This document shows, piece after piece, positions 7,800 through 16,879 of a stretch of 20,157 nucleotides of DNA; position 1 is the stretch's first letter; each line of letters opens with the position of its first letter. Position numbers and translations under genes: made by a program. Source of the DNA: Gnetum montanum (taxonomy: Eukaryota > Streptophyta > Gnetopsida > Gnetales > Gnetaceae); contig MNCI01021041.1 of the NCBI GenBank assembly GCA_015680685.1, positions 356,876 to 377,032 of the forward strand, in the 5' to 3' direction. Under the pieces are notes generated by a model. The model was not told the DNA's origin. It made no database searches and saw only the letters and a list, made by a program, of their open reading frames with translations.

Positions 7800-8525
7800 T
7801 GCTAGCTTGGTTGGTATAGCTAAGTGGGATTGAGATATAAGATATTTATATTTTCATTATTCTTATTATTAAAATATTAAAATGATAAAGTGATTAAAAT
7901 ATTAATTTCTAACTAACTATGAAATCAAGAGTAATCTAAGTTATCCTAAGTGTAGAGTATATGTTCTCACTTTTTGTATACATCCTAAATTTGTATTAAT
8001 GTTGTTGACTTTAAAAGTATCTATTGCAAGTGTACCAAGTATTCACTGCTAAGATGATCAAGCATTAATATATCATACTTGAAGTAGTGATACTCATATT
8101 ATTATAGAATAAAGTATTATGCCCTAAGTGTAGAAAAGTAAAATTCATTTAAAGTAAAGTACTTGAAAATAAACTAAGTGTCAATCCAAGTGGTGTAATA
8201 GAAGGAATTAATCTCAATTTTATTTCCATCATGTAGAAGAGTCTACATACATCATGCACTCAAATAAAACTCTATACAATCAACTCAATCCATGTTGTGG
8301 GCACTCAAAGGAAAATTTGGGTAAGTCCTATGAAGAAAACTACAAGAGTCTAGCTACTAGAATGATCAGGGTTCCATAAACATGATAGGTGACTCATATT
8401 TGTAGGCATTTACTATAATTATGATATATCATTCCAGCCTATGATATAGAAAATGTGATATAGCAACTACAATATCATAGATGTGATACTGTAGACATAA
8501 TATTGTAGATGTAATATCTTTTCCA
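7800..8525 (-). repeat. Highly decayed LTR of the same superfamily (relic E)
   Basis: Blocks stay alignable, in order, with the LTRs of elements A and B: gtaatctaagttatcctaag (7931-7950) with B's 'gtctaagctaacctaag'; aaactaagtg (8171-8180) identical to B's right LTR; the AATAAA region atctcaattttatttcc (8211-8227); tatacaat...tgtgggca (8273-8302) with B's 'catacaatt...tgtgggca'; and then AT-rich remnants with gatat and aatatc cores (8420-8525) where the GATATC U3 array would be. The bases after it (taattttcatgc) may be a deaminated polypurine tract. Edges are approximate. Confidence 0.6.
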
Positions 8526-8836
8526 ACTAGTATAATTTTCATGCTTTATTAGCTGCATAATAAAATTTTTGAGAATGCCAAAATGATAGATAAGAAAAAA
8601 AAGTAAATATCCTTAAGATTTTAAAATGCTAAAGGACAAAAATATAAAGTAATAAAAATTAGCATTATAGTAGTTCTTGTAAACAATAGTAAGCCTACCT
8701 TGTTTACTAGTATAGCAATATTCAAGAAGCATATGATGTACTTTGAATATTTTTTATTTTTTACTTATTATTAATATTTTTTTGCAGTTCAACTATCATC
8801 ACCACCACTCCCCTTTGAAAAATTCTACTTCAATAC
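8526..8836. other. AT-rich DNA, possibly interior of relic element E
   Basis: No gene is recognised. If relic E is a 3' LTR like those of A and B, the interior of that element would lie here, but nothing identifiable remains. Confidence 0.4.
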
Positions 8837-8928
8837 AATGAGGTGTTAGCATTGTGGTGAGACTCTTAATTTGGTAGCTCTAGGTTATGAGTTTGATTCT
8901 AGTAAGCAATGCCCAATTATAAAGTTCA
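8837..8928 (+). repeat. tRNA-derived SINE-like repeat, copy 1
   Basis: The segment opens aatgaggtgttagcattgtgg, with a box-A-like ttagcattgtgg (8846-8857) and a box-B-like agtttgattctag (8890-8902), about 45 bp apart. It closes with aatgcccaattataaagttc. It aligns along its whole 91-92 bp with copy 2 at 9110-9201. Shared Pol III promoter-like boxes and a second copy 270 bp away support a tRNA-derived SINE family rather than chance. Confidence 0.55.
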
Positions 8929-9109
8929 CTTATATCCTCATAAGTCATGATTAGCTAATCACTAGAGTATTTAACATAAGGTAAAGAATGATCCTTCTTA
9001 GGACTTTGAATATATGACCTATATTTTAAGAAGCTTTACATCTATGGTATACATTAAGTACTTGGTCCCAACACATGGATTGTAGAAGAAGATAATCTAA
9101 TAGCTTAAT

Positions 9110-9201
9110 AATGAGGTATTAGTTTAGTGGTAAATATCCTTGATTTCGAATCTTCAACTTATGGATTTGATTTTGGTAGGATATGCTAAGTTATCAAGTT
9201 C
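9110..9201 (+). repeat. tRNA-derived SINE-like repeat, copy 2
   Basis: The segment opens aatgaggtattagtttagtgg. Box A is ttagtttagtgg (9119-9130), a good fit to TRGYNNARNGG. Box B is ggatttgattttgg, a likely C-to-T decayed GGTTCGATTCC. It ends ttatcaagttc, like copy 1. Same orientation as copy 1. Confidence 0.55.
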
Positions 9202-10000
9202 TAATTTTCAAGATGTATCTCCTCAAATGGTATAATTTATTGAGCTTTATATTTTCATCCTATTTCTAATTAATTTTTTTCAAAATGTTATCATCAGTTG
9301 TATCTCTTACTATTTATTTAGTAGAAAATAAAATTCTTTTCATACTTTGAATTTAAAGTTCATTATTTGATCTTTTTTGGACATGAACAAAATAGTTAAA
9401 AGTCTATTCTTGTAGCTTGTTATATTAGAATGAAATGCTTAAAATGTACATTGATCCCTATTCTCCCTTTAATATCTCTTTATAACCACTTTAAAGTTTA
9501 CCAAAACATAATTAAAAGATATTTATGATAGTCAAACATATTGTGGGATAGCTTGCTAATGTATGAAAAGACAATAAGAAGTATAGTTTTCTTGTTAAAG
9601 CTTTAAAGTAAAATTTTAGAATTTGTATATTAATATTTATTTTAAAAATTTTATGCTACTACTTGAAGTTTTGATTTTTGCACTAGTTTGAACAATGTTG
9701 ATGTGAGACTTACTTTTAGTTTCAAGGCTCAGATTAATTTTTTTCAACACTTTTGTTAAGAGGAAATATAACCCTTTCCACTCAAACTATGCTTTTGTAT
9801 TTAGACATTATTTAGAAGATTGAACTTGCAGATTGAAAAGTTGTATACATATTTTAGGCTTTTGGGTGGCAATGTGAACTATAGTTTGTGAAGTTTATAG
9901 TTAATCACTAGATCTATGATAAATTGCAAGGCAACATTGAAGCTATTTCAAAATATGATGGTAGATTCAATCTAATGAATAGTACTATATTCTTATTGAT
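9202..10000. other. AT-rich intergenic DNA, nothing recognised
   Basis: No open frame above about 60 codons, RNA gene or repeat could be supported. Composition is uniformly AT-rich with scattered short oligo-A and oligo-T runs. Confidence 0.5.
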
Positions 10001-10535
10001 TTTTAAGTTTAATATGTCATTTATTGCTAATTTTAATGGCAACCAAAGACTAAAATTGCTATATTAGATTTTTCACTCTAACTAAGCTCTTAGATGAAAA
10101 TATTTGGAAATGCCACTACAGGTGGATATAACTGCTCTATTTTGTAAATATTGACAATTTTAATCTAATTCTTACCCTAATTTATTTCAATTTGATTTAT
10201 AACAAGGGCTACTAATATTGATGCAATTCAATTTTTCAATCCATGATGTGAACAAGTCATACAACTTTCTTTAGTGACTTAACCTTATATTTTCACTTAT
10301 TTTTAAGTTTAAGGTATTGTTTATTTCTAATTTTGATGCCAACCAAAAACTAAAATATCTATATTTGATTTTCCATTCTATTTAACCTCTTAGATGAAAA
10401 AATTTGAGAAAATGTTGCTAATAATGGATATAATTGCTTTATTTTGCTAATATTGATGATTTTAATTTAATTCTTATATTGATTTATTCTAACCCAATTC
10501 ATAATATGGGCTGCAAATTTGTTGATTATTGATGT
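10001..10535. repeat. Diverged tandem duplication, about 300-bp period
   Basis: Copy 1 starts ttttaagttt at 10001 and runs to about 10225. Copy 2 starts ttttaagttt at 10301 and runs to about 10535. Aligned landmarks include 'caaccaaa.actaaaat', 'ctcttagatgaaaa.atttg', 'ggatataa.tgct.tattttg' and 'ttaattcttat/ttaccct...atttatt'. About 75 bp of less similar sequence separates them. No third copy was seen. Function unknown. Confidence 0.75.
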
Positions 10536-11184
10536 GAAAATTTAGGTTGCAAGGCAAACTAATGCACAACACCAGAAATTGCATGATTTTGCAAGGTCAT
10601 TGCCTAGGGCACTTTACTTATGAGCACGACTAGCTTGGGAATAGTCTCAATGAAAGAGTAACATGACTTATAATTTAAAAGAATGTTAGGTTTGAAAATA
10701 TTACATTACATCCAAGAAAAAAATATTGAAGATGAAATAACTTGAAAAGATCATAATGTTAATGAAAAAAATAATAGGAAGAAAAGAAAAGAAAGAACAT
10801 AGCAAAATCATTAATAGCTACAAGTAGCCATGGTAGAGTATATAGCAATAGTAGTAGGTAACATTAATGGCTTGTAGACAACAACACCATCTAGTAACAA
10901 CTACTAGTAGCACTAGCAACTAACATCCAACAATAATAAGTTGTAGGTAATAACACCAAGCAGTGAGTTGCACATTGCAACAACATCACTAATGCTAAAA
11001 GGGAGAAGGAGTATAGGATGGAGAAAATGATGAGGATGGAACATGATAATAAAAGGAAAGGAAAAGAATAAGAAGACTTTTTCTTTTTTCTTGCTAATGA
11101 TTTCTTTTGTGCCAACAAAGGCTTTTTATGGGGCTTTATCCTTCTCCTATTTCCTCTTTTTCTTTTTATGAGAAGAAGCAAAAG
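10536..11184. other. AT-rich intergenic DNA with purine-rich stretches
   Basis: No gene is supported. A 155-codon frame on the - strand (11358-10891) starts inside the HMGR pseudogene, in a different frame, and runs on into low-complexity Lys-rich then Leu/Ser-rich sequence, so it is discarded. Confidence 0.5.
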
Positions 11185-11666
11185 TGACCACATGTCCTTC
11201 AACTTGTCCATCATGCATGATTTCTCTTGACAAGTGTAGTGGAGTAGAGATCCTCTAGATTTCCTTTGTGATTTGAATCTCCTTGCTTTACTCCATGCTT
11301 TCCACCTTGATGAAGGGAATGATAATAGAGACATGGAGATCTTGTCTGCCATTGGCAACCTCCATCATGATGATGTAATGGGATCTTTCAACATTTTGGG
11401 CAAGATCTTGACCTATGACAATGAACATTGTAGAGATAATATTTGTTGCATGGGTAATCCAAGCCTTCCTTTGGTAGAAGAAATGGATTCATTAAGCTGA
11501 AATTTGTTGTAGTCCTTAGGCTTAATCTTGAAGTTCTACATGTAGTTGATGTTGAAGAAGCTCATTAGGTAGATAAATGAGGAAAGCTAAGTAATAATGT
11601 TGACGAGCTCATTGAAGCTTAGATCATGGAGGGGGAACAAGCTACAGATCTTTTTCCTCCATCTAC
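11185..11666 (-). pseudogene. HMGR: HMG-CoA reductase pseudogene fragment (C-terminal catalytic domain)
   Basis: HMGR makes mevalonate from HMG-CoA in the ER membrane. On the - strand one frame reads [20 protein letters not shown] (from 11455) and then [30 protein letters not shown] and a stop at 11290-11288. Plant HMGR has NAHASNI...[23 protein letters not shown]...DLHVSVTMPSIEVG at this place. Upstream, VDGGKRSVACS (11666-11634, another frame) resembles I-E-G-R-G-K-S-V-V-C-E, and LHVELQD resembles ALVELNM. Downstream, GQVEGHV (about 11209-11187) resembles the GQLVKSHM signature. Frameshifts, stops and an apparent loss of about 40 codons mark it as dead. Most changes are C-to-T or G-to-A. 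Whether it was a processed copy or a gene fragment cannot be told. Confidence 0.75.
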
Positions 11667-11994
11667 TCATTAGAAAATATGATGCATAGAATAAGAGCAT
11701 GAAAATACCTTATTTGTCAACGCCATAGGCAACGATAGGGCATTTGAGGTCCTCAAATGCTATTTCTATGGAAACAATCTGCTACTACGTTTCTGCACCA
11801 TTTTCACCAAAGAATCCATGCCACCAAATCACAAAATCTAGGCTAGAAATTAGCAATCCATAACTAAAAACACAAAACTAATAGAAACCCACAACTAGAG
11901 TAGAGGAAAAAACTACAACCTAGAATCCAAATTAAAAGTCAATGTCACTAGTTCCAATAAGAACAAGCTAAAAAAATATTTTTTCAAATTCTTG
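11667..11994. other. Sequence between HMGR pseudogene and element B
   Basis: I recognise no gene. HMGR similarity is not traceable further upstream. The stretch contains the inverted repeat at 11740-11760 and ends at element B's target site. Confidence 0.45.
11740..11760. repeat. Perfect inverted repeat, 10-bp arms
   Basis: Arms gcatttgagg (11740-11749) and cctcaaatgc (11751-11760) surround a single central base. Imperfect pairing continues outward, with ccatag at 11723-11728 and ctatgg at 11766-11771. It could fold as a long hairpin or be a remnant of a small palindromic element. Confidence 0.6.
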
Positions 11995-11999
11995 AGTGT
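11995..11999. repeat. Target-site duplication of element B, left copy
   Basis: agtgt directly precedes the LTR start at 12000 and is repeated exactly at 17673-17677. Confidence 0.93.
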
Positions 12000-12564
12000 T
12001 GATGAGTGGCAAGGTACCCCTATGCTCAACCATACGAATACGAGCGTTCACGCACGATCAGGCCGAACTCCATGGATAGGCTGGTTGTGGTATCTAGATA
12101 GTTACACGTTGATCGTAGCTCGCTGTCTTCCCACCTGGACTAGTATTTGCTTTGTCACGTATGGTTTAGTTCAAAGTGAGGCGTATGATGTGATCCTAAA
12201 CTACTACTACTCCTAGAGACAATGGAGAATAATATTGATTAAAGTAATGAATAATAGGAAATGAAGTCTAAGCTAACCTAAGTTGATGAGCATCCATTCC
12301 TTAATTATCCATACACATCTTGGACCTCATGCATGACTACTACTGGGATTACCAAGCATAGATCCTAGGTACGCTGCTGGGTTACCAAGTAGTCATACTT
12401 AAATGCTTGTGATTAAGCCGTACTCATTCCGCATTTAACAACAGGAATAGTAAATGATGATAAAGAAATATTAACTAAGAAAACAATAAATAACAATAAC
12501 AATTAACAATAATAATTAAACAATTAAAATAAGTGAATGCTGCAATGATGAAGTAATCTCGATC

Positions 12565-12570
12565 TTTATT
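12565..12570 (-). terminator. Poly(A) signal, 3' LTR of element B
   Basis: AATAAA on the - strand within the conserved AGAAATAAAGATCGAG block, about 170 bp downstream of the TATA box. The matching copy in the right LTR is at 17410-17415. Confidence 0.6.
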
Positions 12571-12738
12571 TCTGGTCATGTGTGTGTCCAAGTACGTCAC
12601 ACTCGAATCAAGGTGTTGAACAATTACAAGCATCACACTGCAAGCATGCACTTGGGAAAATAATCTAATTCCTACGAAAAAAAATGCAAGGGCTTCGCTA
12701 CAACTACTCGAAGCCTACCTAAATAAGGTGGAAGGCCC

Positions 12739-12750
12739 TCTTATTTATAG
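12739..12750 (-). promoter_or_regulatory. TATA box, 3' LTR of element B
   Basis: CTATAAATAAGA on the - strand, identical to that in element A's 3' LTR although the upstream U3 blocks differ. The right LTR carries a weaker CTATAAAAAAGA (17595-17584). Confidence 0.65.
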
Positions 12751-12860
12751 GTCGAGATAGGCGGTTGCATAAACGGGGCCACATCGATGCAGGAAGGCTA
12801 CGTCGATAGGGCCGTGTATACGGGGCCTAGTCGACGCATCAACTATATAGCACTTCATCA

Positions 12861-12870
12861 TACCCCCACA
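12861..12870 (-). other. Polypurine tract of element B
   Basis: The - strand reads TGTGGGGGTA directly before the LTR start, like element A. Confidence 0.8.
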
Positions 12871-14741
12871 ATTGAGTTAAAACTCATCCTCAAGTCAAAG
12901 AAAGTGAGGAACAAGCTCAATTGAATACATAGTGGATAGGTATGGGATTATTGACTAACTAGAAATTTATTCATGCTGTAGAGGAGAATTAAATAAAATT
13001 TGGACACGAAAACAAAAGACAAAACTTGTGGAAAGCATGGGGTTCTCGGTAGTGGTGGCTCCTCCATGGGTGCCTTTCCTTTGTTCTATGCATCAGGCTT
13101 CTAAGATTGATACCATTGCAGAAGCACCTGATGTTTCTCCTCTTCTATTTGAGGATTATGAGCTGTCCATGTTGATGTTCTAATGTTTGATGGAGTCGGC
13201 ACTTTTCATGAACATGACAGCTGTGGGAACACTTGATTGGCCTTGACATGCCATGTCACAAATAGCCGTCGTTCCTCTTCATAGGCTCGGGCCCTGACTT
13301 CTCCTCCCTTTGCTGGGATAGATTATGCAGTAACAAGGGTTTCATGATAGATGTTGAAGGATTGCCTTTTGCTCTGCATGTTCTGCATGAGGTCCTTGGC
13401 CTCTGCCTCCCCCAGGTCGTTTAGTTGCACCTTGAGAAGGTCTTTCTTTTTGTCTTCTTTTAGGGGCCATCTATAATCACACAAAGATCACTTGTTAGTA
13501 AGGTTATTGAAAAAAGTTCAATGATTTCATATCTTACTCATTACCTTTAATAAATGTTGCATTCTTTACTTAGTGTGATTTTAGAGTTAGATATTTTTCA
13601 AGGAAGTTGCCCTAAAAGTTTAATGTTGAACCTAGTTTTGAGGAAAGTTGGATAAAATGATGACAAAGGAAAGGAAATATTGGGGCAATGAAGTACTTAG
13701 AGGGTATAAGATGATGTGGTGGCTTGTAACAAGTACAAATTACAAAAGTCACCCAAGTGGGTCCTCCCCAAAGCAGGTTCTAACCTATATGCCCTTGCGT
13801 AACCATACCTTAAAATGTCCGTAGGCACTAGAAGGGTTAAATGTAATCTATACTGATGCAACAAAACACACACATGTAGATACCACTGTGATGAGGCATG
13901 AATTCAATGCTATACAAAACATGAGTCACAAATACATGAACAACGAGATGGAATGAATTGGAGAAGGGATTGCAGAGATTGGGACGTGAGGTAATTGACT
14001 CAGTGCACAATAAATCTTGTGTGTAAAGCATGATTAAGGTTTCATTAACTCATCATTCCAAGATCAGGACCAAGTCCATTCATCTAATCAGTGACATCGC
14101 ATTGTTTCATCTAATGATGGACAACCATAAGAGCACTAGGACAACAAGGCGTATGATCACTTGGTATTTTGTGCAAGGGAGGAGTGACTTGGAACTTCTT
14201 TGCAACATTTTTTTTTTGGATGCTTTGGCACACATTCTTCTCCCTCTCTTCTATTTTTTTTTTAGTGCCTTTAATACTCTTACTCCCATTTTTCGTTAGA
14301 TCTACAAGGATCTTAGTACAACCAAGCTGCATGATAGCACCTACAGATGTCACCAAAGAGAATCCACAAGTTCCCTTGGTGTCACACCCTGGCCATTCCC
14401 TCTTAGTCCATCATTTTTCACTCTGGGCATAATGAGCACAAAATTACTTTAAGTTTTAATGATGTCAAGAATATCATCGTACCAAGAGTAGAACCTCTTA
14501 TTAATAGAATGGTTGGGTGGATTTGATGGGCTCATTGTTCAAATAATTAGTCACCTGAGACTTGATAGCATAGAACAACACCTCAACCAACGAGTCACAT
14601 GAGTGTTTTATTCATAGAGGAGAGTACTCATAAAAATATAAAAAGACAAAAGGATAAAACAATAAATTAAAAGGTGAAAAAATGGAAAACAAAAAGTTGA
14701 AAAATTAAAGAAAGAGAAAAAAATTTATTAATTCTATGTTG
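12871..14741 (-). other. Non-coding 3' region of element B
   Basis: About 1.9 kb is homologous in patches to 1291-3280 of element A, including an identical block (13757-13778). No pol motif was seen. Between 13470 and about 13060 the - strand gives long, broken frames with hydrophilic content (MAPKRRQKERPSQGATKR from 13470; RARAYEEERRLFVTWHV in another frame near 13300), which could be a relic of an extra gene of unknown kind. An A-rich tract (14629-14741) closes the region. Confidence 0.55.
13468..13500 (-). other. Possible branch point and splice acceptor followed by ATG (element B)
   Basis: The - strand shows TACTAAC (13500-13494), then about 20 nt, then GATTATAG followed at once by ATGGCCCC (ATG 13470-13468). 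TACTAAC is the ideal branch sequence, and its distance to the AG suits plant introns. Element A has the same layout with TTGCTAATA and GTGTGCAG|ATGGCA. The 43-codon frame from this ATG is basic (MAPKRRQKERPSQG...). Confidence 0.45.
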
Positions 14742-16737
14742 TTAGAATGGAGGATACCCCCCATAACTAAATGGTTGAGCATGGCTAGAATTAATAAATG
14801 GAAGGTGGGGATCCTTGCATGTTGAAAATATTGGGACTTGGTCATACTTACCCCATTGGGGTTCACACACTTGATTAACGTTGACATAGTGGAGCAAGTT
14901 ATAAGATGTGGTTAATTTATAAGGATTTAACCCACTATGATACTTGTGACCGTAAGATGGTATGCAAGGATTAACATGTCTCCCCATGTGACAATATTCA
15001 TTGGGCCCCATGGTTGTTGGAGTATTGAGTCGTGGCTTTGATAAGGTAGCATGAGGCATTGGGTTCGAAGAGGAAGATGCACCATAGTGTTGGATTTGTG
15101 CTGAGTTGGCAGATGCAGTGGTTTCTAAACTATGGTGTCCTTTCGACGGTTACGTCTAAAGAAGGGACGCCTTCAATGTTGTGAAGGACCTCCATTGTTG
15201 TTAACAGTAGCAGCACAAGTAACATTTTTGGGTTGGTGTTGTGGTGAAAAATATTTTGGCATGGCTGATGGTGATGTAGAAGGGGGTGAAGTACGAGAAT
15301 ATTGAGGTTGAGGAGAAGTGTAAGGCACATGAGGTGGTGATCTTGTTGGAGAGGACATGGGTGGATAGTACTTGGGAGAATGATAACGATGAGGTGAGGT
15401 AGAGGATGCTAATCCCATTGGCGAAATAGGGTGTTGAACATAATAAGCATTTGGTGCTATGACATACAAAGGGTATGGTCCAGTTGGCAGTGGCCTCCCC
15501 CACGACTAAGGTTTTTGCCATTGTGGTTGGATGTAGTATTTTTGTACGAACTCTGGATGTAACATTCCTCCCTAATGCTCATGTAAATGTGACAAGATTG
15601 GACATTGACCTTTGGGGTGATCGTATAAGAAAATATTACATTGATACGTATGATTGGTAGTTGAGTTCTTATCCTTATTCTCTTCTACCCTTTGTTTCAA
15701 TTTTCGTGTGGTGTCTTGTCCTGTTTCTCAATTTGGCATAGTTTTTCCTCTAATAATGTTGGCATATTCTCCACATCTTTCATGTACCTAGTCCATCATA
15801 TTATTAATCTTTGCCTCAATTTCATCTAGTGATTGCAGGATTGGCAAAGATGATTCCACCTCCTTGAAGTGAGTTGATTTCTCCTCTTCATGATCATAGA
15901 TCCTTGTTGAGTTGAGATTTTGGTCCTATTGAGAACCTTCAACATTCTCCCATTTAGTTATTTCTCCTTCTTCTTTTGCTATCCACTTGATAAGCTCTTG
16001 GAGTTGATGGGTTCATAGCTCATATAGTTGACCTTGGACGTACATCCCTAGGGTCTCCCTTGTTTCATTACGAAGCCCATCTATGATATAGTACATTAGC
16101 CTCTCCTTGGAGAACCCATGGCCTGGGCAGTTGTTTAACAGTGCATAATATCTTTCTAAGGCCATGTCCAAGGGTTCATGTTGTGCTTGTTTCCATTCTT
16201 GGATTTGTCTCCTCAAGGCTGACACTCTCACATAGGTTTGATATCTTCTGTTAAAAAGTTCTACCATTGTCCGCCAACGTCAAATTGATTTGGGTTTTAA
16301 CGACCTATACCATACTTTTGCTTGGCCCATGAGTGTCAGAGGAAAGAGCTTAAGTTTTTTCCACCCATTATCAATATTGTTCCATGTACAAACATCATAG
16401 AAGGCTTGTAAATGTTGTTGTGGATCTGAATCATAGCCTCCTGAAAACTTGGGAAAGTTGTTTAAATCAAGCACAAGTAGACAACTTTCCTTACGATGCC
16501 TGCGGGCTATTCGAACAGCCTCTTGTATTTTCGTTAAGCTTGTAGTGGCAGTGGGGGTTCATTGTCATCAGTTAGGTTATGCTTTTGTGTGTTGGGATGA
16601 TGTTGTCTTTGTTTATGTTTATAAGAAACCCCCACCTCGTGTTGTGTACTCCAATCTTCATTGTCATAATATTCGTTGGTTCTCCAATGACCTGCCTCAC
16701 TAGATGTGGCATTACTATAGTTTTGTAAGAGAGACAT
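14742..16737 (-). pseudogene. gag: gag pseudogene of element B (Athila/Tat type, shortened)
   Basis: The start MSLLQNYSNATSS (ATG 16737-16735) lies 124 nt downstream of the PBS. The N-terminal section is far shorter than in element A. A frameshift near 16540 leads into the capsid-like domain (16490-16016): LQAFYDVCTWNN, KLKLFPLTL, AKVWYRSL, WKQAQHEPL, LLNNCPGHGF and IIDGLRNETRETLG. Stops lie at 16280 (TGG to TGA compared with A) and 16013 (CGA to TGA). The zinc knuckle region (YQCNIFLYDHPKGQC, about 15650-15606) has lost its second Cys to Phe. A Pro/Ser/Tyr-rich tail follows (15469-15173), then a frameshift and another His/Pro/Tyr-rich stretch to the stop near 14742. No protease follows. Confidence 0.9.
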
Positions 16738-16860
16738 GGTTGTGAAATTTTGTGTGAATTTATATGTGAGTTTTTGTAAATTTTTTCTTCCTAAAAGATA
16801 TATCGGTAATTCCTTATACAATGATCTTGTATGATGTAACTAATCTAGATAACTAGCACA

Positions 16861-16878
16861 TCCCTGGCAATGGTGCCA
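16861..16878 (-). other. Primer-binding site, tRNA-Asp type (element B)
   Basis: The + strand reads TCCCTGGCAATGGTGCCA, one base from the LTR. It differs from the tRNA-Asp 3' end at three positions, all CpG to TpG. The 123-nt leader (16738-16860) separates it from the gag ATG. Confidence 0.92.
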
Positions 16879-16879
16879 A

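Larger units (their letters stand above)
12000..12860 (-). repeat. 3' LTR of element B
   Basis: The LTR is 861 bp, with sense termini TGATGAAGTG...CACTCATCA. TATA box CTATAAATAAGA is at 12750-12739 and AATAAA at 12570-12565. Its U3 (12751-12860) lacks GATATC and instead has CpG-containing atcgat, gtcgac and gtatac palindromic hexamers. It keeps about 36 bp (around 12275-12312) that the right LTR has lost. Confidence 0.95.

Noticed and set aside
8837-9201. Functional tRNA genes
   Set aside because: Box A and B resemble tRNA promoters, but no cloverleaf stems could be paired and box B is degraded.
10891-11358. 155-codon - strand frame
   Set aside because: It lies in the wrong frame relative to the recognisable HMGR relic and runs on through Lys-rich and Leu/Ser-rich low-complexity sequence.
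14030-14432. Overlapping frames of 80-90 codons on both strands
   Set aside because: Low-complexity T-rich sequence in the non-coding 3' region of element B. The equivalents in element A are not conserved.
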